From Streptomyces sp. CMB-StM0423 (GTDB taxonomy: Bacteria; Actinomycetota; Actinomycetes; Streptomycetales; Streptomycetaceae), in NCBI RefSeq assembly GCF_002847285.1, contig NZ_CP025407.1, positions 3,608,501 to 3,672,500 on the forward strand: 64,000 nucleotides of DNA, written 5' to 3'. Position numbers and translations under genes: made by a program. The notes beneath the pieces are model-generated. The model worked only from the letters and a program-made list of their open reading frames with translations, was not told the DNA's origin and did no database searches. Of this stretch, positions 26,912 through 35,545 are shown piece by piece. Within the stretch, counting starts at the first letter, position 1. Each line of letters begins with the position of its first letter.

Positions 26912-27688
26912 GTGGAGCTACGGGGCGTTGGCCATGGGAAGCGGGAGAACGAGACGTCCCCGCCGCCCCCCGCCGCCGACGCCGCCGTCCTGCACAGCTC
27001 CGTCCTCGACACCATCGGCGAGGAGATCACCGGCGACGCCCTCCCCGAGGGCCACGTGCTCACGCTGGAGCAGATCCGCGAGCGCTTCGGCGTCTCCCGC
27101 ACCGTCGCCCGCGAGACCATGCGGATCCTGGAGTCGATGGGCCTGGTCCGCTCCCGCCGCCGGGTCGGCATCACCGTCCAGCCCCGCGCCTCGTGGAACG
27201 TCTACGACCCCCGCGTCATCTGGTGGCGCCTCTCCGGGCCCGGCCGCAACGCGCAGCTCCGCTCGCTGACCGAACTCCGCATCGCCGTCGAGCCGCTCGC
27301 CGCCGGTGCCGCCGCCCGCAGTGCCTCCGCCGCGGAGCGCGAACGGGCCACCGAGATCGCCGCGACCCTCCGCACCCTCGGCGAGGCCGGCGACCTCGAC
27401 CGCTTCCTGGAGGCGGACATCGCCTTCCACACCCTGCTGCTCCAGGCCAGCGGCAACGAGATGTTCGGCGCGCTCGCCGACGTCGTCGCCGTCGTCCTCC
27501 AGGGCCGTACCCAGCTCGGCCTCATGCCCCACCACCCCGAGCCCGCGGCCCTCGACCTGCACGAGGCCGTCGCCGACGCGGTCGCGGGCGGCCGGCCGCG
27601 GGACGCGGAGACCGGGATGCGGGAGCTGCTGGCGGAGGTGCGGCACGCGATGCTGCCGCTGTGGGAGCCGCGTACGCGCAGGGGGTGA
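26912..27688 (+). CDS. gntR: GntR-family (FadR subgroup) repressor of the gluconate genes
   Basis: 258 residues if read from GTG 26912. No ribosome site precedes it, but TACTCT at 26900-26905 is a suitable -10 only 6 bases upstream, so the mRNA may be leaderless. Residues about 35-95 form the winged HTH (LTLEQIRERFGVSRTVARETMRILESMGLV). The C-terminal FCD domain carries the family's acidic and His residues (ELRIAVEPLAA, DIAFHTLLLQASGN, HEAVADAVAGG). Divergent placement from gntK argues for local control, with gluconate or 6-phosphogluconate as the probable ligand. Confidence 0.88.
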   Translation: MELRGVGHGKRENETSPPPPAADAAVLHSSVLDTIGEEITGDALPEGHVLTLEQIRERFGVSRTVARETMRILESMGLVRSRRRVGITVQPRASWNVYDPRVIWWRLSGPGRNAQLRSLTELRIAVEPLAAGAAARSASAAERERATEIAATLRTLGEAGDLDRFLEADIAFHTLLLQASGNEMFGALADVVAVVLQGRTQLGLMPHHPEPAALDLHEAVADAVAGGRPRDAETGMRELLAEVRHAMLPLWEPRTRRG

Positions 27689-27759
27689 GCGCGCGTACGG
27701 GCCCGTCACGCTCACCGGGGACGCGCGCCTGCGTCCCGTACGCCCGTCCCCGTACGGCA

Positions 27760-27797
27760 ACGGGCCCCGCCCGTCGTCCTTCGACGACCGGCGGGGC
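27760..27797. terminator. Bidirectional terminator between gntR and the MMPL gene
   Basis: A 17-bp stem (27760-27776 with 27781-27797, one mismatch) closed by a CTTC loop, placed between convergent stops. Confidence 0.75.
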
Positions 27798-27832
27798 CCC
27801 TCGGCTGTCCGGCTCCTCCGAGCCGGCAGCCG

Positions 27833-30007
27833 TCAGTGCTTCTCCAGCTCCACCTTCGGCAGGATCTTCGCGAGCGGCGCCGGCAGCCACCAGGCGCGCT
27901 TGCCCATCAGCTCCATCGCCGCAGGCACGATCATGCATCGGATGATGACCGCGTCGACGAAGATCGCCACCGCGAAGGCCAGGCCCGACTGTTGCAACAT
28001 CCGTGTCGGGCTGAGGATGAAGGCCGCGAAGATCACGATCATGATCGAGCCCGCCGCCGTGATCACCGAGCCGGTGTGGGCCAGGCCCTCCCGTACGGCG
28101 CGCGAGGGGTCGCCGTCCTTGGAGTTGACCCATTCCTCGTGCATCCGGGAGATCAGGAAGATCTCGTAGTCCATCGAGAGGCCGAAGACGATCGCGAAGA
28201 TCATCACCGGCACGTACGCCTCGATCGGTCCGCCCTCGAAGCCGAACCGCCCGTCCTGGAAGACCAGCTTCATCACGCCCAGCGCGGCGCCGATGCTGAG
28301 GAGGTTCAGGAACGCGGCCTTCAGGGGGATGAGAATCGACCGGAAGACCGCCATCAGCAGGACGATCGCGAGCCCCACGACGATGATCATGAACAGTGGC
28401 ATCCGGTCGGCGAGCTTGCCGGCGTAGTCCTCGGACGCCGCCGTGCCTCCGCCGACGAGATACTCCGCGCCGTTGTCCGCCGTCAGCCCCGGCAGCACGT
28501 CGTCGCGCAGGGTGCCGACCAGCTCCGTGGTCTCCTCGTCCTGCGGCGAGGTGACGGGGAAGACGAGGACCGTCGCGGCCTCGCCGTCCGGCGTGGGCAT
28601 CGGGTCTGCGGCGGCCGCGACGCCCTCGGTCTCGCGGAGCGTCTGCGCCGCCGCCGTGGCGGCCTCCGTGGCGCCGCCGTCGCCGCCGTCGGTCACGACC
28701 AGCAGCGGGCCGTTGAAGCCGGGGCCGAACCCGTCGGAGAGCAGGTCGTATGCCTGGCGGCTGGTGGTGTCGCTCGGGTCGTTGCCCGCGTCGTTGAAGC
28801 CGAGGCGGATGCTCAGTGCCGGGAAGGCGAGGGCGCCGAGGAGCACCGCCGCCGTCAGCAGGGCGGCGAGCGGGCGCTTCTGCACCGCCGTCGCGAGCTT
28901 CCGCCAGCGCTCGCCGTCCTGGGACTTGCCCTTGGCCTTGCGCTTCTCGGCCCGCGCGAGGAACTGGCGGGCGAAGCGCTTGCCGAAGATGCTGAGGAGC
29001 GCGGGCAGCAGCGTCAGCGAGGCGATCATCGTCATCAGCACGGTCAGCGCCACGGACAGCGCCATGCCCTGGATCGAGCCGAGCCCGAGAGCGGTGAGGC
29101 CGAGCAGCGCCAGGAGGACCGTGCAGCCGGCGAAGAACACCGACCGGCCCGCGGAGTCCATGGCCGTGATGGTGGCCCGTTCCGGCTCCACGCCCTTCAC
29201 GAGTTCGGTCCGGTAGCGCGCGAAGATCAGCAGCGCGTAGTCGATGCCGACGCCGAGGCCGACGAGGAACATGACCGGTGGCGTCCAGGACGCGATGGTG
29301 AAGAGGTGCGACGCCAGGATGATGACGCCGACCGTCGAGCCGACCGCGAAGAGTGCGATCACGATGGGCAGGCCGGCCGCGATGAAGGTGCCGAACATCA
29401 GCACCAGGATGACCAGCGCGGCGACGAGGCCCACCATCTCACCGACGCCGGTCTCGCCCTCCGCCAGCGCCCGGACGGCTTCACCGCCCAGCTCGACCTG
29501 GAGTCCCTCGCCCTCGATCTCCTGCGCGGCGTCGAGGATGCGCTCGGTGTCCTCCACCGGCATGTCCACCGATGCCACCTCAAGCTGCACGGTGGCGTAG
29601 CCGATCGTGCCGTCCTCGGAGATGGCGTTCGGGTTCTCGTAGACGCTCTGGACGCCCCCGACGTTGGGCAGCTTCGCGACCTCCGCGAGCATCGGATCGA
29701 CGCGCTGCTGCACCTGGGCGAGCCCGCCCTCGTCGTGCAGGACGATGTCGACGGTGTCCCCGGCGCGCTCCGCGCCGTGATCCTTCAGCAGGTCGGAGGC
29801 GGCCTGCGCCTCGGTGCCGGGGAGGGACATGTCGTCCTTGTAGGTGTCGCCCACGGCGGTGGCAACGCCGTACACGCCGAACAGGACCACCACCCACAGG
29901 ATCACGGCGAGCCATTTGCGTCGGTAGGCGAAACCCCCGACCCGGACGAACACCCCCTTTTGCAGGGGCGGTTCCGCGGTTTCTTCTCGATTATCGGTAA
30001 TCGTCAT
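27833..30007 (-). CDS. MMPL/RND-family membrane transporter
   Basis: 724 residues. Topology is typical for actinobacterial MmpL-like proteins: one N-terminal helix, a soluble domain (about 60-180), five helices, a cytosolic loop (about 335-375, KRKAKGKSQ), then the second repeat. GVGIDYALLIFARYR and GLSMDYEIFLISRMHEE carry the paired Asp-Tyr proton-relay motifs. It probably exports a lipid or hydrophobic metabolite. A consensus ECF41 promoter lies 63 bp before the start codon, and the divergent gene is an ECF41 sigma factor. Confidence 0.92.
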   Translation of the reverse strand: MTITDNREETAEPPLQKGVFVRVGGFAYRRKWLAVILWVVVLFGVYGVATAVGDTYKDDMSLPGTEAQAASDLLKDHGAERAGDTVDIVLHDEGGLAQVQQRVDPMLAEVAKLPNVGGVQSVYENPNAISEDGTIGYATVQLEVASVDMPVEDTERILDAAQEIEGEGLQVELGGEAVRALAEGETGVGEMVGLVAALVILVLMFGTFIAAGLPIVIALFAVGSTVGVIILASHLFTIASWTPPVMFLVGLGVGIDYALLIFARYRTELVKGVEPERATITAMDSAGRSVFFAGCTVLLALLGLTALGLGSIQGMALSVALTVLMTMIASLTLLPALLSIFGKRFARQFLARAEKRKAKGKSQDGERWRKLATAVQKRPLAALLTAAVLLGALAFPALSIRLGFNDAGNDPSDTTSRQAYDLLSDGFGPGFNGPLLVVTDGGDGGATEAATAAAQTLRETEGVAAAADPMPTPDGEAATVLVFPVTSPQDEETTELVGTLRDDVLPGLTADNGAEYLVGGGTAASEDYAGKLADRMPLFMIIVVGLAIVLLMAVFRSILIPLKAAFLNLLSIGAALGVMKLVFQDGRFGFEGGPIEAYVPVMIFAIVFGLSMDYEIFLISRMHEEWVNSKDGDPSRAVREGLAHTGSVITAAGSIMIVIFAAFILSPTRMLQQSGLAFAVAIFVDAVIIRCMIVPAAMELMGKRAWWLPAPLAKILPKVELEKH

Positions 30008-30069
30008 GGTCTCTTCCCCGGAGGGTCGTCAAGCGTCCCCGGGGTGGCCCCGGGCTTCCGTAGCCTGTT

Positions 30070-30096
30070 GACGACGTAGCCCTTCGAGGTGTGACA
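30070..30096 (-). promoter_or_regulatory. ECF41-type promoter of the MMPL gene
   Basis: On the minus strand TGTCACA (30096-30090) and CGTC (30073-30070) are separated by exactly 16 bases, which is the published ECF41 consensus as I recall it. It points at the MMPL gene and sits beside an ECF41 sigma gene. Confidence 0.75.
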
Positions 30097-30162
30097 TGGA
30101 CACTCGTCGGAACCGGGCCGTGTCACCATGTGACCGGCCCTTCGGCTGAACGGGACAGGGGA

Positions 30163-31101
30163 ATGACGAATCGGGACGCGCAGGACGCCGCACCGGACAC
30201 CAGACAGGGCGCCCCGCGGGACACGGAGGAAATGCTCGCACGGTCTTTCGAGGCCAGCAGGCCGCGGCTGCTGCGTGTGGCGTACACGATGACCGGCTCC
30301 CTGGTGGAGGCCGAGGACTGCGTGCAGGAGGCGTGGCTGCGGCTGCGGCGGCTGGACGACCCCGGCTATGTCCGCGACCTGGGCGCCTGGCTGACGACGA
30401 CGGTCAGCCGGCTGGCGCTGGACGCGCTGAGCAGCGCGCGGGCGCGGCGCGAGCAGTACGTGGGCACGTGGCTGCCCGAGCCGCTGGTCGCGGGCCGCTC
30501 CGACGACGACCCGGCCGACCGGGTGACGCTGGACGAGTCGGTGAGCATGGCGCTGCTGGTGGTGCTGGAGCGGCTGTCGCCTGCCGAGCGCACCGCGTTC
30601 GTGCTGCACGACGTCTTCAGCGTGCCGTTCCCCGAGATCGCCGAGGTCGTCGGCCGCTCGCCGGCGGCCGTGCGGCAGTTGGCGTCGCGGGCGCGGCGGC
30701 AGGTGGAGGACGGCAGGCCGCGGACGCCGGCGACGGAGACGCAGCAGCGGGAGCTGGTGGCGGCGTTCACCGCGGCGTGCCAGGACGGCGACCTGCCGGG
30801 CCTCATCGCGCTGCTCGACCCGGACGTGGTGCTGCGGGGCGACGGCGGCGGCAAGGCCGTCACGCTCCAGCGCACCGAGCGCAAGTCGGGCCGGGTGGCA
30901 CAGATGATCGTCGCGTACGCGGGCTACGTGGGCCCGTTGCACATCCGCCCGATCGAGGTCAACGGCACGGCAGGGCTGGCGATGCGGGGCAACGACGGGC
31001 ACCTGTCGGTGCTGTCGTTCACGGTGGACGCGGGGCGGATCACGGCGATCGACATCATGCGCAACCCCGACAAGCTGGCGAGGGTCCCCGACCTGGACTG
31101 A
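30163..31101 (+). CDS. ECF sigma factor, group ECF41, with C-terminal SnoaL-like domain
   Basis: 312 residues from ATG 30163 after AGGGG. Region 2 is FEASRPRLLRVAYTMTGSLVEAEDCVQEAWLR (about 29-60) and region 4 is LSPAERTAFVLHDVFSVPFPEIAEVV (about 138-163). The three ECF41 signatures are all visible: WLPEP (103-107), DGGGK (227-231) and NPDKL near residue 303. In this group the SnoaL-like extension modulates activity and no anti-sigma factor is encoded nearby, which is the case here. Known ECF41 members usually drive a neighbouring carboxymuconolactone decarboxylase or oxidoreductase gene. Here the neighbour is a transporter. Confidence 0.93.
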   Translation: MTNRDAQDAAPDTRQGAPRDTEEMLARSFEASRPRLLRVAYTMTGSLVEAEDCVQEAWLRLRRLDDPGYVRDLGAWLTTTVSRLALDALSSARARREQYVGTWLPEPLVAGRSDDDPADRVTLDESVSMALLVVLERLSPAERTAFVLHDVFSVPFPEIAEVVGRSPAAVRQLASRARRQVEDGRPRTPATETQQRELVAAFTAACQDGDLPGLIALLDPDVVLRGDGGGKAVTLQRTERKSGRVAQMIVAYAGYVGPLHIRPIEVNGTAGLAMRGNDGHLSVLSFTVDAGRITAIDIMRNPDKLARVPDLD

Positions 31102-31143
31102 CCGGGGGCCACCCGCCGCGGCGGCCCCCGTGGCACCTTGCGC

Positions 31144-32574
31144 TCAGCTCCGCGGCACCGGGAAGGCCACCGGGCTGCGCTGCCCGGCGCGGTTCACGGC
31201 CCGTAGGCCGAAGAAGACATTGTCCTTCGACGCCCGCACGGTGTGCCGGGTCACGTCGCCGACCGGCTCGACCTGCGTCCACTCCGGCGCCGTCGTCTCC
31301 CGCCGCACCACCTCGTACCCGGCGAGGTCCGGCTCCGTACCGCGGTCCCAGATCAGCTCCGTGTCGTTGGTCAGCGCGGAGGTGACGATGCCCACGCCCG
31401 TCGGCGTGCCCGGGGCCTGGGCGAGGGTCCAGACGGCGGCGAGGTTGACCCGCGCGACGCGCGCGATGTAGCCGAAGTCGCAGAACTCGGGCAGGTCGCC
31501 GTACTGCTTGCCGTCCTCCACGCGGACGTCCTGGTGCTGGTGCGCGTAGTCCTCTGCGGGCTCGGTGAAGCGGGCGGCGGGGAAGCGGCGTTCGAGGAAC
31601 GGGATGTGGTCGCCGCCGCGGAGGTAGCGGTCGCGGCGGTAGATCACGCGGACGCCCGTCCCGGTGGCGTCGTTGTCCGCCACGTCGCGTACGAACCGGG
31701 CGAGCTGCCGCGCCGGGGAGTCGTTCTCGCCGCCGACGGAGCGGCGGGTGTTGGCCTCGGCGGGGGTCTCGGCGGTGGGGACGCCCTCGGCGAAGAGCCG
31801 TACGGTACGCGGGTCGCGGGTGCCGTCGTCGGCGGTGGAGCTGCCCACGATGTCGTTGGTGAACATGCCCTGGACCCGGGTGCCCCTGATCCGGAACTGC
31901 TCCGCCATGTGCGCGGCCCCGTACAGCCCCTGCTCCTCCCCCGCCACCGCGGCCAGCACGATCGTCGCGGCGGTGCGGCGGGTGGCCAGCACCCGGGCCA
32001 GCTCCATGGCGACGGCGACGCCGGAGGCGTCGTCGTCGGCGCCGGGGGCGTCGGAGGTGGCGTCCATGACGTCGCTGGCGCGGGAGTCGTAGTGGCCGGA
32101 GACGACGTAGACGCGGTCGGGGTCGGTGTCTCCGCGCAGGGTGGCGAGGACGTTGGTGATGCGGGTGGGGACGGGGATGCGGTTGGCGGGCTGCTGGACG
32201 TACGACTGCAGCTCGACGGTCATCCGGCCGCCGGAGGCGGCGGCGTGCTGACGCATCCGGCGGTGGATCCAGTCGCGGGCGGCGCCGATGCCGCGGTCGG
32301 GGTCGTCCTGGGTGGAGAGGGTGTGCCGGGTGCCGAAGGCGGCGAGGCGGCGTACGTCGGCCTCGATCCGTCCCGCGTCCACCTCGGCGAGCAGGGCCCG
32401 CAGCTCCCGTCCTGGCCGCTGGACGGTGGCGGGCGGGCGGCCGGAGCCCTGGTCCGCGGGCGCGGCGGGGCCGCTCGCGGCGGCCGGCCCGGCCGTGACC
32501 CCGGCGGCGGCGGTGGCGGCGGCACCGGCCGCCAGGACGGTCCTCCGGTTCGTACCTCGCGGTTGCGGCGACAC
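31144..32574 (-). CDS. Secreted M28-family zinc (amino)peptidase with C-terminal Fn3-like region
   Basis: 476 residues from GTG 32574, with AGGGGAG upstream. The twin-arginine signal TNRRTVLAAGAAA is at residues about 8-20. Zinc-site motifs of M28 are SGHYDSRASD (His, Asp), APGADDDASG (bridging Asp), GEEQGLYGA (general base and ligand Glu) and GGDHIPFLERRFPA (distal His region). The last 80 residues (GTEPDLAGYEVVRRETTAPEW, FGLRAVNRAG) look like a fibronectin III-type module. It probably removes N-terminal residues from peptides outside the cell. Confidence 0.88.
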   Translation of the reverse strand: MSPQPRGTNRRTVLAAGAAATAAAGVTAGPAAASGPAAPADQGSGRPPATVQRPGRELRALLAEVDAGRIEADVRRLAAFGTRHTLSTQDDPDRGIGAARDWIHRRMRQHAAASGGRMTVELQSYVQQPANRIPVPTRITNVLATLRGDTDPDRVYVVSGHYDSRASDVMDATSDAPGADDDASGVAVAMELARVLATRRTAATIVLAAVAGEEQGLYGAAHMAEQFRIRGTRVQGMFTNDIVGSSTADDGTRDPRTVRLFAEGVPTAETPAEANTRRSVGGENDSPARQLARFVRDVADNDATGTGVRVIYRRDRYLRGGDHIPFLERRFPAARFTEPAEDYAHQHQDVRVEDGKQYGDLPEFCDFGYIARVARVNLAAVWTLAQAPGTPTGVGIVTSALTNDTELIWDRGTEPDLAGYEVVRRETTAPEWTQVEPVGDVTRHTVRASKDNVFFGLRAVNRAGQRSPVAFPVPRS

Positions 32575-32890
32575 GGGGTCTCCCCTCCGTAAAACTGGCA
32601 GTGGCCATGTCAATTACGGGCGCTGCCATGCTCGTTGACGCCAAGGCACCTGACAACCCCGCGCCACGCCACCGCGCCACGACCCCGCGTCGCGACCGGG
32701 GAGGCGCGTGCGGGGCCGGGCGGAGGCCGGAGCGGAGAGGGGCGGAGACGGGGCGGCACCTGGCGGGAGACAGCACCCCGCGGCCGGCCACACCCCCGAC
32801 GCGGACGCCGGCGCCGCCGCCTCCGGACGGTGCCCGAGCTCCTGTTCCCGTACCACCCGCAGCCCGCAGGCGGGAGCCGATCCCGTGCGA
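32575..32890. other. Non-coding gap before the cellulase terminator
   Basis: Contains the M28 gene's ribosome site and presumably its promoter at the left end. ORFs crossing it are antisense or frame shadows. Nothing else recognised. Confidence 0.4.
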
Positions 32891-32928
32891 GACGCCCCCA
32901 CGCCGGTGGTGGGCCGGGTGGGGGCGTC
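32891..32928 (-). terminator. Terminator of the GH6 cellulase gene
   Basis: Perfect 11-bp inverted repeat GACGCCCCCAC/GTGGGGGCGTC with a 16-nt loop that itself contains CCGG/CCGG, about 55 bp after the cellulase stop on the minus strand. Confidence 0.7.
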
Positions 32929-32982
32929 GGGCCCGGACGGGGTGGTCCGGGGCGGCGGGCGGGGGAGGGTCCGCCCGGCCGG

Positions 32983-35163
32983 TCAGGGGGCGGTGCCCCA
33001 GGTGAGCGTGCCGGAGGTGTAGACGCCGACCCGCGGGTTGTCCGCGTAGCCGGTGTTCGTCGCGCGGCTGTAGTCGTCCGACTCGTCGAAGTTCGACCAG
33101 TCGCTCTTCGCCAGCCGCACCTGGATCTCACCCGTCGACGCGCCCGGCGCCAGCGTGCCGGAGCCGAAGCCCACCTCCAGGTACCGGTCCGCGCCGGGTG
33201 CGGAGGATCCGGACGCGCTCACGCCGTGCGTGACGCTCCCGCAGCCCACGACGGCCCAGTCGCACCAGGTGGCGAACGACGTCGCGCCGGAGTCGCCGCT
33301 GAACCAGTAGCGGACCTTGACCGTGGCCAGGTTCACCGGCGTGCTGCCGGTGTTGACGAGCTGGAGGCCCATCCGGATCTGGTTGTCGGCCGCGGCCGTG
33401 TCGGTGTTCTTGTACTGCGCCTTCACCGCGCCGCCCCCGCCGCCGTCGCTGCCGGTGGTGGCGGTCACCGTGGGCGTACGCGCCGAGGCGTTGCCCGCCG
33501 CGTCGCGGGCGCGGACGGCGTAGGCGTACGAGGTGCTCGCCCGCAGCCCACTGTCCGTGAACGAGGTGCCGGCCGTCGAGCCGACCTGCGTGCCGTCGCG
33601 GAAGACGTCGTACGCGGTGACGCCGACGTTGTCGCTCGACGCCGTCCACGACAGGGAGGCGCTGGCGCCCGTCGTCCCGGTCACCCGGAGCCCGGTGGGC
33701 ACGGTCGGCGCCTGGGTGTCGTCGCCGGGGCCCGGGCCGCCGTCGACCGGCGGGTAGGCGTTCGCGACGAGCTGGCGGAACTGCGCGGAGAACCAGTGGC
33801 CCGACAGCGGCGAGTCGGCCAGGGCGCCGGTCGGGCTGTTGCCGTTGCGCGGGTTGCCCTCGTAGGTGGGGTCGCACATCCGGTCGAAGCCCTTGCCCTC
33901 GTCGTTGTCGATCGCCCGGCTGGAGCCGTCCGACTCGCCCGGGGGCTTGGCCCAGACGTACGCGTCGATCCCCGACTCGGGTGCGGCGGCGGGCCGTTCG
34001 CCCAGGCCCGCGCCGGACTGGTTGCACCAGTTGCCGGCGTGGATGCGCCGGTCGACGCGGCCGCCGTTGACGAACTCGTCCACGGAGGTGGTCGGCCCCG
34101 GCCCGGTGGGCCGGGCGGCGCCGCCCCAGCCGTTGCGGGAGGTGTCGATCAGCATGCCGATGCCCGGGTCGAAGCCGCCGCGGGAGACGAGCAGGCCGCG
34201 CAGCGCCTGGGCGAAGGACAGCTCGTCGACGTACTGGTTCCAGTCGACCCACTTCGCCTGCCGCACCGGGGTGCCGCCCACGTTGCCGCCCACCTCGAAG
34301 TACGGCTCGTGCAGGGCGGAGTAGTTGGCCGTGTTGACGATGAAGCCGTGCACGTCCCCGACGGTGGCGCCCTCGGAGGTGGCGGCCTTCTTGAATTCGT
34401 CCACGGCGGGCGCCAGGTTGGAGTCCCAGCCGAGCCAGCCGTGGTGGGCGGCGTCGACGTAGTTGTAGACGTTGGGGATGTCGGCCAGCGTGCTCAGCGC
34501 GTAGCCGACGCCCTTCTCGTAGTTGCCGAGCTGCTTCATCCGCACGCAGGCGTCCGTGGAGCCGTCGGTGCCGCCGGCGTTGGTGACCATGTTGGGCAGC
34601 GAGTCGGGCTCGATGAGCGTGACGATACGCAGGCTCGCGTACTCGGGATCGGCCAGGATGTCCGCGATCGGATCGATGTACTGGGACTTGTAGACGTCGA
34701 GTTCCTCGGGCTTCAGCTCGCCGTTGGAGGCGAGCGCGGCGCAGTCGCGGCCCGGCAGGTTGTAGATGACGACCTGGAACAGGTCGGCGCCCTGGTCCAG
34801 CGCCTCGTCCAGGTGCCGTTCGAGACCCCAGGCGTCGCCGACGCCGCCGATGGCGGCCCTGCGGTCCATCCAGACGAAGGTGGGCTGGTCGGCGACGGCG
34901 GCGCCGCCGTCGGCCGTGGCCCTCGCGGACCACTGGGGGTTCACATACGGGGTGGCGCCGGCGTACGGGTTGTCCACGCGGGCGGCCGCGCCTGCGGCGG
35001 GCGCCGCGGTGCCGGTGAGCACCCATGCGGCACCGACGGCGAGTGCGGCGAGGATCGCCGCGGGGCGCCAGGGTCTGCGTCGCGTACGGGCACGGGTGCT
35101 GGGGCGTGGTCCGCCGCCACTTCGTCCGGGGCTGCTGCCACTGCTGCTTCTTCGCGCTGTCAT
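32983..35163 (-). CDS. Secreted GH6 cellulase with Fn3 and CBM3 modules
   Basis: 726 residues from ATG 35163. The N-terminus is a long basic signal peptide (hydrophobic helix about 33-55). The GH6 domain (about 60-475) carries the family signatures YNLPGRDCAAL and LIEPDSLPN and the catalytic-region segments WVDWNQY and WAKPPGESDG. A Pro/Gly linker leads to an Fn3 domain (about 490-570) and then a CBM3 (about 580-726, KAQYKNTDTAAADNQIRMGL and VKVRYWFSGD). Length and loop content resemble cellobiohydrolases (Cel6B-like), but exo versus endo action is inferred. A perfect CebR operator lies about 190 bp upstream, so cellobiose induction is likely. Confidence 0.93.
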   Translation of the reverse strand: MTARRSSSGSSPGRSGGGPRPSTRARTRRRPWRPAAILAALAVGAAWVLTGTAAPAAGAAARVDNPYAGATPYVNPQWSARATADGGAAVADQPTFVWMDRRAAIGGVGDAWGLERHLDEALDQGADLFQVVIYNLPGRDCAALASNGELKPEELDVYKSQYIDPIADILADPEYASLRIVTLIEPDSLPNMVTNAGGTDGSTDACVRMKQLGNYEKGVGYALSTLADIPNVYNYVDAAHHGWLGWDSNLAPAVDEFKKAATSEGATVGDVHGFIVNTANYSALHEPYFEVGGNVGGTPVRQAKWVDWNQYVDELSFAQALRGLLVSRGGFDPGIGMLIDTSRNGWGGAARPTGPGPTTSVDEFVNGGRVDRRIHAGNWCNQSGAGLGERPAAAPESGIDAYVWAKPPGESDGSSRAIDNDEGKGFDRMCDPTYEGNPRNGNSPTGALADSPLSGHWFSAQFRQLVANAYPPVDGGPGPGDDTQAPTVPTGLRVTGTTGASASLSWTASSDNVGVTAYDVFRDGTQVGSTAGTSFTDSGLRASTSYAYAVRARDAAGNASARTPTVTATTGSDGGGGGAVKAQYKNTDTAAADNQIRMGLQLVNTGSTPVNLATVKVRYWFSGDSGATSFATWCDWAVVGCGSVTHGVSASGSSAPGADRYLEVGFGSGTLAPGASTGEIQVRLAKSDWSNFDESDDYSRATNTGYADNPRVGVYTSGTLTWGTAP

Positions 35164-35545
35164 CGCGGCTCTCGTGCTCCTCTCGGATAGCGGGACCGGT
35201 GGCGGGACGCAGCGGGAAGGCTCTCCCGCCACCGGGGCTTTGCGTGCGTGCGCGGCACGTGGGGGAGTGCCCTCGGATCGACGTGCAGAGCACATGCGCG
35301 GCGCATGGCCTGCGACGTACGTGCAACGTGCGTACTGCGTGCAAGGCTTGAAGCTATGGGAGCGCTCCCACCGTCGGGCAAGCCCGCGGGGCTGTCAACC
35401 CCCCGCGCACGAACCCGTTCCCGCGCCCCCCGTCTCACCGGCGCGTTCCCCCGTACGGAAGTCTGAAGAATCCGCCGAAGCGCAACCCTTCGGCCGCCGC
35501 GTCGTTTTCCGGGCCGGAAACACCTCTCGCACGGACGGGTGGACA
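35164..35545. other. Divergent intergenic region, cellulase / sulfotransferase
   Basis: 382 bp without a convincing gene. It holds the CebR box at 35357-35370 and a stretch with repeated GTGCR/GTACG words at about 35280-35345. Promoters for both flanking genes must lie here. Confidence 0.45.
35357..35370. promoter_or_regulatory. CebR operator
   Basis: TGGGAGCGCTCCCA, a perfect 14-bp palindrome identical to the CebR box that controls cellulose and cellobiose genes in Streptomyces. Located upstream of the GH6 cellulase. Confidence 0.88.

Noticed and set aside
33317..34324. Several short plus-strand ORFs within the GH6 cellulase
   Set aside because: All are antisense to GH6, Fn3 or CBM3 coding sequence.
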